From assembly GCA_958450365.1 (NCBI GenBank), contig CAUEEP010000233.1, positions 48,240 through 112,239 of the forward strand: DNA of 64,000 nucleotides. Direction: 5' to 3'. The position numbers were made by a program, and so were the translations under genes. Shown here piece after piece: positions 53,331-62,947 of the stretch (position 1 is the first letter of the stretch; each line of letters begins with the position of its first letter). Origin of the DNA: Mesorhabditis belari. Its lineage: Eukaryota > Nematoda > Chromadorea > Rhabditida > Rhabditidae. The notes below the pieces were generated by a model, which was not told the origin of the DNA, did no database searches, and saw nothing but the letters and a program-made list of their open reading frames with translations.

Positions 53331-53860
53331 AAAGCTAAACTTTTCTTTAATTGGACATAAAAGTTTCACTTGAGACTGAAAAAGTACAAATAAAACCACG
53401 ATTTCTAACTTTCGCTGCAAAAATTCGATAAATTCGATAAATTTTACGCTTTTCCCAGCCAGATCAAAAGTTTTTAGTTCAAATTGACTTTTTAGAGTCA
53501 CAAATCAAACAACCATGTAATCAGATGAGATTCAAATCGTTGATCTCCACAAAAACCCACTAGTAAACAAATTTTGTCGCTGAGTTTCCATTTCCGAGTG
53601 ACCTTGAAGAAATAGGTGAGAAAATAGCAAGAGATTTGCTTTTTAATTTCATTTCTTTGCCAAACACGGGCTTTGGTCGACAGCCGCTAGGTGATCTTTA
53701 AGCATTTTCTTTAGTCTTTTGACCGATTCTAAACAATTCAGCAAATCGTCTATTTATTGAGGGCAAATGGGGGAAAAAAAGCGAAAATTTGATATAAAAG
53801 GTTTGTCATTGCGATGGAATGCGGCTAATATTGCATTTTCTCAATATGAGTTGTGTTGTT

Positions 53861-54617
53861 ATGTTTTTTAATTCTAATCAATCTGCTCATTGTGGCCAAT
53901 GCGCAATGGGGATATTATCCTAGTTATGGTTACGGTGGATACGGTGGATCCGGTGGATACGGTGGATACGGGTGAGCTTTAGGAAAGTAGCGCTTTATTG
54001 AATCCAGTCTGGGTTACACTAGATTAAGCACTCAGTATTCTTGAGCAGCTTAAGGGATTATATTTCTCTTCTTCTATGGATTCTAGGTAGATTAAGGTAG
54101 ATTCTTGAGTAAATTCTAGATTTTTAGCACTCTTATGTAGTTTTAGCAATCACCGGATTCTAATTCTCACGCTGGATCTTACAATTAGTCCGGGATTACG
54201 GTAATTCTTTTGTATTCCCCTTCAGCTTGGCTTGACTGTGCTCCAAATGAAAAGTGGTGCTCAAGAGAATGTTTATTGGGTGAATATCTTGGCAGATTCC
54301 AATGTTAGGCGTCAATTAGCTCATTTAAAAGAAGAAAAAAAAACACTAAATATTCATTATCGGTTGAGCATCAGACTCATTTTAGTGGCTACAGCTATCC
54401 AAACTACAATAGCTATGGGGGCTACGGTGGTGGATGGCCGTCTTATGGAGGATACGGTGGATACTCTTATCCAAGCTACTCATATCCGTCGTACTCCTAT
54501 CCCAGATACTCTTATCCATCGTATTCCAATTCTCCATCAATCTCGCGGACTCATTCTTCATATTCTTCTCGTTACGCAACGTCGTCTGAAGTTTGGAGTT
54601 ATGGAAAGAGGAAATAA
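53861..54617 (+). pseudogene. Gly/Tyr-rich secreted protein with frameshifted signal exon
   Basis: Exon 1 (53861-53971) would encode a signal peptide FLILINLLIVANAQWGYYPS followed by YGYGGYGGSGGYGGYG, but the ATG at 53861 is in another frame: six T's follow it where five would restore the reading. Exon 2 (54386-54617) joins in phase and encodes SGYSYPNYNSYGGYGGGWPS, then YPSYSYPSYSYPRYS, and ends SYGKRK-stop. Such Gly/Tyr-rich proteins occur among nematode antimicrobial-like peptides and cuticle or eggshell components. A frameshift mutation, a sequencing slip in the T run, or an unseen upstream exon would each explain it. A cysteine-bearing open stretch in the intron (WLDCAPNEKWCSRECL, about 54228-54290) does not join in phase. 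Confidence 0.55.
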
Positions 54618-54827
54618 AACCAAAAAAAATCAAATTTTTAAGTTATTCTCCTATTTTTGTTTGTATCTTTGTGCAAACATTAAATAAAATGACTAGGTTA
54701 AAGTTTCAAAAATTCAAAAAACTCTAGAAGTAAACAATTCCAAAAATTCAAAGAACTACAAGTAAAAAGACCAAAAATTCAAAGAACTCTATAAGTAAAC
54801 AAGTTCACCCTGAAACTTTGAAAAGTG

Positions 54828-55550
54828 GCGGGAGATTATGGTAAACGGAGCCTTATTTTAGGCCAATTACGCCTACTTATCTGGCTCTTTCACAAAGCCT
54901 CTGCCGTTCTCGGTGCAACGCTCGTAATCGCTCGCTTTCTGGCACACGCCCTTTCCCTATATCTTTCCATTTTCTTCTCAAAGTCAGCTTTGCGCAGAGG
55001 CGATAACGTGACCAATGAGGCCTAGCCGAGGTGCGTTTATTGCTGGTTGAAAACTGATACCAATTACCCGTCGCTTTCTGCCCTGAAATATGGGTGTTAG
55101 CGCAATTTTTGGAGGGCCCTAGGGGCCAAAAATTCAATAAACAAAAAGTTTAGCGCCGACGAAGTAACTTGTTCGATACAACAAGGCTCATAGAAAAGAC
55201 TTTCTTTAAATAAATTCTTTATTCAAAAATCGAGTTTCTCATTGTAACAGATACAGATATTGTAACAGATCGTGCTGTATTTACTAGCAATCGACTAGGA
55301 AAACTTTTTGGATTTAAAGCTTTCTTCAGACATTCGATTACTGAGAGAAGGGATTCGCTTTTGTTTGGAAGTTTCAAAAGAAATCATAGTGACATTGCAG
55401 CTGCTTAGACAATGAAGAGAAAAAAAACATTCGTTTTGACTTCTTTTTTCTTGAAATTGAAAGGCAAAGTTGATTTTGAATAATGGCGAAAAGATCCAAA
55501 TATTCCAAAATTGAACAAGTTTATTCACTGATCAACTGACATAATAAATT
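54828..55550. repeat. dispersed repeat family D, right inverted partner
   Basis: Reverse complement of 48570-49095 plus 47950-48260 (see there), without the 300-bp middle segment. A partial third copy (GCACCGACGAAGTAACTTCT ... CAAGCCTCATAGAC) follows at 55584-55650. Confidence 0.8.
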
Positions 55551-55659
55551 GTTGTTAAATTATCACTTTAGCTATTTTTTTTGGCACCGACGAAGTAACT
55601 TCTTCGATACAACAATGATCCCAAGCCTCATAGACTTTCTATAAATAAAAAAACAAATG

Positions 55660-56070
55660 GGACAACTTTGTGGAAAAGTGAGTATCAACTCACACAAATC
55701 TTATGTGAGTACCAACTCACAAAAAACTCATGTTAGGTGTCTTAACAAATTAGCTCTTGAAGCAATTTGATTTTGATAAACAAATTTGAGTAAGTTCCGT
55801 CATCTTTCGCAGTGTGAGCACGAGTGGGAGTGAGTATTTCGCTCCACACTCTCAGAAAGCGCCTCTTCTTGCTGAAAGGACAAAGGAAATGCCTAATCAA
55901 TGGTCTCTTCATTGTTCTTAATCAAAAAAACTTGATATAAGCACAAAATACTCACTCCCACTAAGAGCTTAGTGATATATCGCAGTGAGAGCACGTCGGT
56001 GAGGGTGAGTATTTTGCGCTTCACTCTCAGAAAGCGCCAATCAATGTGAACATCAATATCACTTTTCCAC
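55660..56070. repeat. short duplications around TCGCAGTG...CTCTCAGAAAGCGCC
   Basis: 55808-55865 and 55979-56040 share TCGCAGTGNGAGCACG, GTGAGTATT and CACTCTCAGAAAGCGCC. 55681-55725 has GTGAGTATCAACTCAC and GTGAGTACCAACTCAC. No gene. Confidence 0.65.
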
Positions 56071-56228
56071 TAATTCCTTGAATATCAATTACGTTAAATC
56101 ATTCAATAACTTTGCACACAAATTAAATCAGATAAATGATTTGATCTTGATTTGCTTTTAATTTCAATTAGAGTTATAATTAAAGCCCTTTTAATGCAAA
56201 ATGAGCTATATTTCAGCAGATTCATTAA

Positions 56229-56546
56229 GACTGTGCAGAAAAGGGTCATCTTTGGACTAGCTGATGATGGAATCAGATTAGTTTTCTTTGCTTTTTGTCT
56301 TGATATTGAAAACTACTAGAGTCTGTTTAAAAGAATTGTATTCTAGGCAAAGTCCAATAAATAAAGCAAATTATCTTCCAAATTTAGGATAAAATGAGTT
56401 TCATGCAGAGATGGAGGCAGAGATGGAGGCAGAGATGGAGGCAGAGATGGAGGCAGAGATGGAGGCAGAGATGGAGGCAGAGATGGAGGCAGAGATGGAG
56501 GCAGAGATGGAGGCAGAGATGGAGGATGACCCTTTTCTGCACAGTC
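56229..56546. repeat. 12-bp minisatellite between inverted repeats
   Basis: GACTGTGCAGAAAAGGGTCATC (56231-56252) is mirrored exactly by GATGACCCTTTTCTGCACAGTC (56525-56546). Between them, about ten copies of GAGATGGAGGCA (56408-56525). The open frames EMEAEMEA and PPSLPPSL are period artefacts, as no splice or start context supports them. Confidence 0.8.
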
Positions 56547-56685
56547 TTCAACGATCACCGAAGCCAGGGGTGATTGCGGGGATTATCGATAAGCTTTCTA
56601 GAAGCTTGCAGTGAATTTCATGATTTATTTGCGTTCACTGATAAATTCTTCAAATATGAATATCTCTTTAAATAAGCACATCCCG

Positions 56686-57803
56686 TAAATATTGTAATAG
56701 TGCCCGTAATAACGGTGCGGAGTGTTGCGTAGTCTAGCTTTGAACGCGTTTTTCTCAACACTTGTTTATGCTACAATGCGCGTTTAGGCATCAAAAAATA
56801 GCTCTGAATTTCAGCTTTCATTTAATACTTAAACGAACACTGTAGCATAAACGGGTGGCGAGAAAAATGCATTTAAAAGTTAGACTACGCGATGCTCCGA
56901 CCGGCATTTTCGGGGGGAGGGGCTACTATTAAAGGTATTACGATATGCTATAGTGCTACAATAGTTATCGAAAAAATAGCTGAAATTCAGGGCTATTTTT
57001 TCATACCAAAGTAATATAATAATCGATGATTCTCATTGTCGGCACTGAAACCGAGTGAACGTGAAGGAGAATTTTATTGATCTTATTCCACCCGCTCGAA
57101 AAAACGAAAAGTCTCAGCCAATCGTTGTACCTGATTTCTACCATAAATACTGTAATAGTACCCCCATCCCCATAATGACGGTGCGGAGCGTTGCGTAGTC
57201 TAACTTTGAACGAGTTTTTCTCGACACTGGTTTATGCTACAATGCGCGCTTAGGTATCAAAAAATAGCTGAAATTCAGGGCTATTTTTTGAAAGTACGGA
57301 CGCTTTGAGAAATGGAATACTAAAAATCCTTAGTTTGAAATGTTTTTCTTTGAAAGTCCCCCAATAATCCTTCAAGTAACACAATTTATTTCTGTTATTT
57401 CTGTTTTTCTGTTTTTGTTTTTAGTTGGACTTCTCGGTTGGACTAATTGCGGTTCCTCTTTTTGTCCTTTAAAAACTCTAATTACCTACCGTAAATACTG
57501 TAATAGTACCCCCACCCCCATAATGACGGTGCGGAGCGTTGCGTAGTCTAGGTTTGAACGAGTTTTTCTCGACACTGGTTTATGCTACAATGTGCGTTTA
57601 GGCATCAAAAAATAGCTGAAATTCAGGGCTATTTTTTCATACCAAAGACACATTTTTTGAAAGTAAGGGCGCTTTGAAAAAATGAAATACTCAAAAACAT
57701 TTGCGACTACGCGACTGTACGAGGGGCGGTGGGGGTACTATTACAGTATTTACGGACTACGCGACTGTACGAGGGGGTGGCGTAATATTACAGTATTTAC
57801 GGT
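56686..57803. mobile_element. cluster of foldback MITE family A copies with captured gene sequence
   Basis: Contains starts or ends CCGTAAATATTGTAATAGTG (56686), ATAAATACTGTAATAGTACC (57144), CCGTAAATACTGTAATAGTA (57490) and TACTATTACAGTATTTACGG (57737 and 57785). 56690-57020 equals the reverse of about 41090-41420, and 57330-57486 equals the reverse of 41428-41575. Between them sits a GT92 exon fragment (next entry). The whole is a shuffled inverted copy of 40.98-43.30 kb with 41.58-42.9 kb missing. Confidence 0.75.
57026..57138 (-). pseudogene. captured fragment of GT92 exon 6
   Basis: The minus strand (57138 to 57026) reproduces 43167-43295: GGTACAACGATTGGCTGAGA, CTTTTCGTTTTTTCGAGCGG, a few indels, then TCTCCTTCACGTTCACTCGG, TTTCAGTGCCGACAATGAGA and ATCATCGATTATT. 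It includes the intron end and the codons for ILLHVHSVSAPTM. Mutations (AGCGGGTGG for AGTGGTGG; AAATAAAAT for the AACAAAAT part) disrupt the frame. Confidence 0.8.
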
Positions 57804-58121
57804 AAGCACAAAGCAAATCTTTACTCTTTTAAGCTAAATCATGTCTAGATGTTAAAATCTAGCAAAAAATTGCTAATCAAACTACAATTTTGCATTTTGC
57901 ATATCCCCTCGTATTGAACAAATGATCAGTAAAGCTTTTGCACTTGTGCCAACATTTTATCATTTCTCTCGGCACGTATACCTCAACTCGAGTTTCGCTT
58001 AGTTAAGTCAAGGATTGGAGCGAATTACATGAATGATAAGCAGTCATGAGAAGCGTCGAGCTTTTTCCCTTCTAGAGCACCAACAAACAAAACCAAAAAA
58101 CTAAATTCCTAGTTTTTCTAT
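57804..58121. other. upstream region of the second CUB-like gene, nothing specific
   Basis: AT-rich, no clear element; probably promoter and 5' UTR of the gene starting at 58122. Confidence 0.4.
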
Positions 58122-61100
58122 ATGTTTTTTGAAGGAATTCTCTTTCTTTTCATTTTTTCATTTGTCACTTCAAAGACTTTTGAGTTGAACAAAGAAAATC
58201 CATCCTTTGCTATTCATGGAGTCAATTTACGGCGATTTCAAGTAAAAACTCTTAGTAAATCGATGAAATTTGGAATTTCCGAATAGTTTATTAGTTTATT
58301 GACACAATATTTCAAGAAAATCAGATTGTTTCTATGAAAAAATGCGCGAATTGCATGAAATGAGCAATGAAAATGAATACCTAGCACATTGTAATGATGA
58401 CATCAGCTTATTTATAATAAAAAGTTTACAAAGTACAAAGATTTCTAGGCAATCCACGTAATCACGAGTGAAAACGTTGATTTTCTGATCGATTTCTCAA
58501 AGCGAGACTGCTCGCAAGCACCGGTGATTCCTGACGAAACAAAAGTTAGCAATTTGTTCGTTAAAAGGACTAGTTTCATATACTATACTAGTTACTATAC
58601 TAGTTCATATAATATACTATTTCATACTAGTTTCATAAAAAGCTACAGTAGTTTTATTACTTTTTTTTGCTGAAGCACATAATTTCAATTTTGTTTCAAG
58701 CTGATTTGTGGCTAACTCTTTTCTAAGAAACGTTGAAATCAAGAAAAACATTCTATCATCCTTCCCAAAACACCAATTTTCCAGAAAACTTCAATCTTGC
58801 TTTGTGCTGATGCTCTTCCATTTAGCGTGAACGGAAACGTTTTGAGCAAAGATGGATGTAAAGAGTTGAGGTAGAAAAAGCGCTAAATTAAAAGTGAAAA
58901 ACCGAAAATTAGGCCCTATTTGAGTGGATTGGGCAAAGCATTGTATAGCTGTTCGTGGACGGTCAACAATCAGAAAAGTCTTGTGGTTTTTGATTTGCAA
59001 CAAAACTCCACCGAGTATGCCATCTCGTTTCGTGTTCGGCAATGGGTTAACGGTTCGATTTTGATTCAAATAATACTGTAAAGGAAATCAGATCAAGAAT
59101 TAGAGTTTATTCAAATATGACCTAATTAGGTCAATTAGGTCAATTAGGTCAATTAGTTCAATTAGGTCAATTAGTTCAATTAGGTCAATTTTAGAGTCAA
59201 AAAAGGCAATTGTCTTGGTAACTGGATTTCAAAATTACAAGGTTTGTTAGCTAATTGATTAGCTTTCATCTAGAGCTCAAAAAAAGAATTCCGTTAACAG
59301 GATAACAAAGACAGCTATGACAATATTGTGGTTGATAAAGATCGAATTGCAATCATTGTTGCGAATCCGATTGTTTACGAGTCTGTCGATCATTTCTTTT
59401 TCGTTTCAAAGTCTCTTTCAGATTTTACTCTACAGGTCCACTTGTTGGAGTGAAAATTGGGAATCAAGGTGATAATCAATGTGAAAATTACGAAGTAATT
59501 GAAAAGTTCTTATAAATGATCCGTTATTCATCAATTATATAGGTTGATTTATCTTGTCTTGCTAACAATGAATACCTTTTCTCGTATGGCTCAGATCCTG
59601 GACTTTCTTCATCGAAAATCAATAACAAATGGCCTTTCAAGTAAGAGAAATTAAGTGAATTAACAAATTAACAGCTTACAAGTGAATTAACAGCTTACAA
59701 GGATTAACAAATTCAATTGTTTACGAGTCTAACGATCATTCTTATTCTGTGATTTTTTTTAGATTGTTATATGAAGATGTGCTGTCTTTTCGTACTTCAG
59801 TGGGCACAATTTGGACCGAAACGAGTTGCTCATTCTGTCTACTGTTTAACACAGCGGCTAACAGCAACTATAGTAAGAACTAAGTCATCGGGTAAATAAT
59901 TTAGGTTCAGTAAGACATAAGATCTTGGCGACATTGAAAAACATGTCGCGTGTAGCTCATTGGTAGAGGGTTTGAACGGTAAGCGTTAGGCTATCGGTTC
60001 AAGCAGTTCTCGGGTTCTCGGGCATCAACCATTTGCATTCCCATCGACTCATTGACTTGGAAATGTCAAGGGAGCGATCAGAAGTGACCGTGACATTTCG
60101 GCATCAAAATGAGGGACAAACACAAGCAAGTCGAATACGGTGATCACGATGGCGCTTCCGGAGAAGTCTTAGTTTTCGAGAAAAACGCGCTGCAAGTTTG
60201 GGCATCTACTCGGGAAACGGGTGAGCGAGGTTGGCCTTCCACCCTTCCCCTTGCCAGCACCCCAGTAGTCTAGTGGATAGTGAGAGCACTCACCAAGCCT
60301 ATGCCAAACCAAACCAAGCCAACCAAAACTATGCCAAACCAAACCAAACCAACCAAAACTATGCCAAACCAAACCAAACCAAACCAAACCAAAGGGCACT
60401 CGCCAAACCTATGCCAAACCAAACCAAACCAAACCAAAGGGCACTCACCAAACCTCTCCCACTTTTTGCCGTTGATTCGAATACCCTCCTTGGTAAACAT
60501 TTTTGCCCTTTTTCAAAAGCTTTAAGTATTTTTAACAGTATCTGAATGTTTGGGGAAACTTATTATGCAATATTAAATACCAAAGAGAGTCAAGAGTAGA
60601 CTAAAATAATTGTAAAATGTTTACTTTCATATTCATCACAATCGGGACTCGATTGGCCACTCGTCAGTTCATTTTTCTATCCATGGCATTTCGATGATCC
60701 AAATATTCTTCCTAAACAACCACAAATCGACGTGAATTACTACAATCGGCATACGCCGGGTCTTGTAAACATTCTTAGCCAAAGTGTAAACTTTTCGAAT
60801 TCAGTCACAAGCAAGAAGAGTTTCTATCGAGTTCCTTCAAATGGAGAAGGGTTCAACTCTTCGGATCCGGGTTTATCATTTGACTGATCAACTCAGATCC
60901 CCGATATACTACTGCAATTCGCCTCTCCCCAAAGATAAAATACCGGTCTATGACGAAAAGTGAGCTCAAGTTGTTTGCAAAAGTTACTGAAATTAGATTC
61001 ACCGAGATGCCAAGCAACGAGATTTCTGTTCTGGCTGATTGTATAAAGGTAAAAGAATGTAATTGCAAAGTTTTGGGTTTTTAGAAAAGATTTGAGATCT

Positions 61101-61971
61101 GATTGGACAACTTGAAAGATTTCAGTTCGATCTAACAACCAAAGAGACAAATGGTAGCCGCTTTGGTTTTATGGTTCTCTTGAAAGTGTTACCGTTGCAG
61201 GCCGAGGATATGAAATGCGAGGATAAGAGGTGGATTCTAGAGTTGATAAAGGGTAGTGTTCTAGGTTTGATACAGACTTGTGCTAAACGGCATTTTTCGA
61301 GCTCAAACCAGCTCAAACCAGGCTTTACTGCAGGTCCATAAAAGTCTCTGAATCCAGAAGGTTCTGGATAACTTCGGGATAACTTTAAACCATTTGTACT
61401 CTTTAAAAATGTTGTCACATTTGCAGTCCCTACGAATTGACAGTCGATGAACCGCACGGAGTTTTTCAAGCAGTAAACATCGATGCAATTACTTACAGTC
61501 CGTATTTTAAAGATTCATAATCCTAAAGCAGAATAGATTTTTGAAGATTCATAATCCTAAAGCAGAATATTCCCTTTCAGGTGTTGGCGAATTTATCTGT
61601 GTGACTTGTAATATCTCCAACAGTTGCTCAATTCTCATCACAGTTGCCATAATTTGCAACAAAACCCAAGTGGTAACTGAAAACTTTTGCTCTTGGTGCA
61701 TGACTGTTTAGGAGATTTGTGCATCCGCTTCACAGTTCATGATTAATGGCCGCGAGTGGGAGTGGAACAACTACACGAAATTGTGATTATCTCTTGTTAT
61801 TTGATATCTTTTTAATTCAGAGAATTGCTTGGTGAAAACGCGATTCTGACTCAGGAGTTGCTTGTCAATTCAACGCTTATCTATTTGCATTTGAATGAAG
61901 TCATTCCCGGGGATAACAAAGCGATTTCTTTTCGAGCAATCGATGCGGGTGTTCTTCTGAAAATGGAATAG
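58122..61971 (+). CDS. secreted CUB-like protein (second locus)
   Basis: Clean exons: 58122-58241 (signal MFFEGILFLFIFSFVTSK), 58449-58544, 58785-58870, 58913-59052, 59195-59241, 59301-59380, 59422-59494, 59543-59640 and 59763-59872, all in phase. Downstream exons with good sequence but unproved junctions are about 60650-60890 (LDWPLVSSFFYPWHFDD), 60898-60960 (YYCNSPLPKDKIPVYDE), about 61000-61050, 61127-61200, 61427-61500, 61580-61670, 61712-61785 and 61822-61971 (ends KME-stop). Features fit the nematode CUB-like fold repeated two to three times: CSWTVNNQKSLVVFDL, IVLVTGFQNYK, RIAIIVANPIVYE, GVKIGNQG. There is no obvious GPI tail. It is longer than the 50-53 kb gene and may actually be two genes split near 60 kb by the tRNA-like/AACCAAACC insertion. 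Confidence 0.65.
59100..59190. repeat. 9-bp tandem repeat (AATTAGGTC) in intron 4
   Basis: TCAATTAGG / TCAATTAGT units from 59128 to 59190, ending at the acceptor of the exon at 59195. Part of the pattern of simple repeats next to splice sites in this window. Confidence 0.8.
59944..60290 (+). mobile_element. tRNA-like, possibly SINE, insertion
   Basis: TGTAGCTCATTGGTAGAGG (59953-59971) matches an RNA polymerase III box A, and ATCGGTTCAAGC (59994-60005) is a weak box B, at tRNA spacing. A second box-A-like AGTAGTCTAGTGGATAGTG is at 60264-60282. The unit is GC-richer than its surroundings and lies in an intron or between two CUB-like genes. No tRNA folds properly. Confidence 0.35.
60296..60452. 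repeat. AACCAAACC-type simple repeat with larger tandem units
   Basis: CCTATGCCAAACCAAACCAA repeated in two larger blocks separated by GGGCACTCGCC / GGGCACTCACC. Open frames on both strands are artefacts of the period. Confidence 0.85.
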
Positions 61972-62091
61972 TCAAAAGCTTTTTTTGTATTAGAAATTGG
62001 TGTAATCATTTCAAAAATCATTTCAAAAAGCTGGATTTCAGTTTAAAAGGGGTAATTATTTCAGTGAGTACAATGTTTACTTTGCATTTAG

Positions 62092-62416
62092 GAATTGACG
62101 ATGCTATGTCAAGAAGCCACCTTTATGCTTGTTCCCGGCTATGGACGAAATATAGATGACAGCCGTTTGGGTTTCATCTTTCCGGCACAAAATCGAAATT
62201 CATGGATTTCCATTGCAGGAACGGTGAATACAAGAGACAGCCACGTGTTGGGAGTTTTCGAAATGTAAGCAATATAAGCAATACTTGTTCTAGGACTTTA
62301 CTTTACTTTACTTTCAAGGGTCGACGGGGTGCCGGTTGTGAATATGAATTTGTGAGTGGAGCGCCAACGTTGACCAAGAAATATCCGAAGAGATTGCTCG
62401 GCACTTTCCAGGTTTA
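62092..62416 (+). CDS. additional CUB-like exons (partial)
   Basis: After TGCATTTAG, exon 62092-62264 reads ELTMLCQEATFMLVPGYGRN, DDSRLGFIFPAQNRNSWISI and AGTVNTRDSHVLGVFEM, then joins in phase to about 62319-62352 (VDGVPVVNMN). The style and the position right after the stop of the previous gene suggest a further domain of a neighbouring paralogue. No start or end found. Confidence 0.4.
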
Positions 62417-62676
62417 AATGCATTGCATTGTTTATTTTCTGCTTAATTTCGTAGATGCATCTATTCAATAAAACAATATTGTAAATTTAGAGACGAGGAT
62501 CGATTTGTCCTCAATTCCTTACCTCGACCCTTTACAGTTTTCACGTTCCAGCTGGTTGCTCTCCAAAAGTCGAAATGCATTACTACACAAAATTTAAGTT
62601 TATCAAATACAGTAAATTTAATTTAGAGAGGGGTTCAACTCTTCGGATCGGGGTTTATCATTGACAGATCAACCTA

Positions 62677-62947
62677 CCGTAAATATACTGTAATAGTACC
62701 CTATCCCCATAATGACGGTGCGGAGTGTTGGCGTAGTCTAAGTTTTGGACGATTTTTTCTCGACACTGGTTTATGCTACTATTTTGCTTAGGTATCACAA
62801 AAATAGCCCTTGAATTTCAGCTATTTTTTGATACCAAAACGTATTTTCGAAAGTACAGGCGCTTTGAAAAAAGTAAATACTAAAAAACTTATGCGACTAC
62901 GCGACTGTACGAGAGCGGGGGTGGGGTACTATTACAGTATATCCGGC
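62677..62947. mobile_element. foldback MITE family A, further copy
   Basis: CCGTAAATATACTGTAATAG at the left and GTACTATTACAGTATATCCGG at the right, with the family interior (AATGACGGTGCGGAGTGTT, CGACTACGCGACTGTACGA). Confidence 0.8.

Noticed and set aside
54228..54290. Cysteine-rich cassette exon in the Gly/Tyr gene
   Set aside because: Its frame does not fit either neighbouring exon phase, and the direct exon 1-exon 2 join works without it.
56343..56614. Proteins made of EMEA or PPSL repeats
   Set aside because: Both strands open because the unit is 12 bp; no start, signal or splice context.
60169..60545. Open frames rich in NQTKP or WFGLVW
   Set aside because: Period artefacts of the AACCAAACC array.
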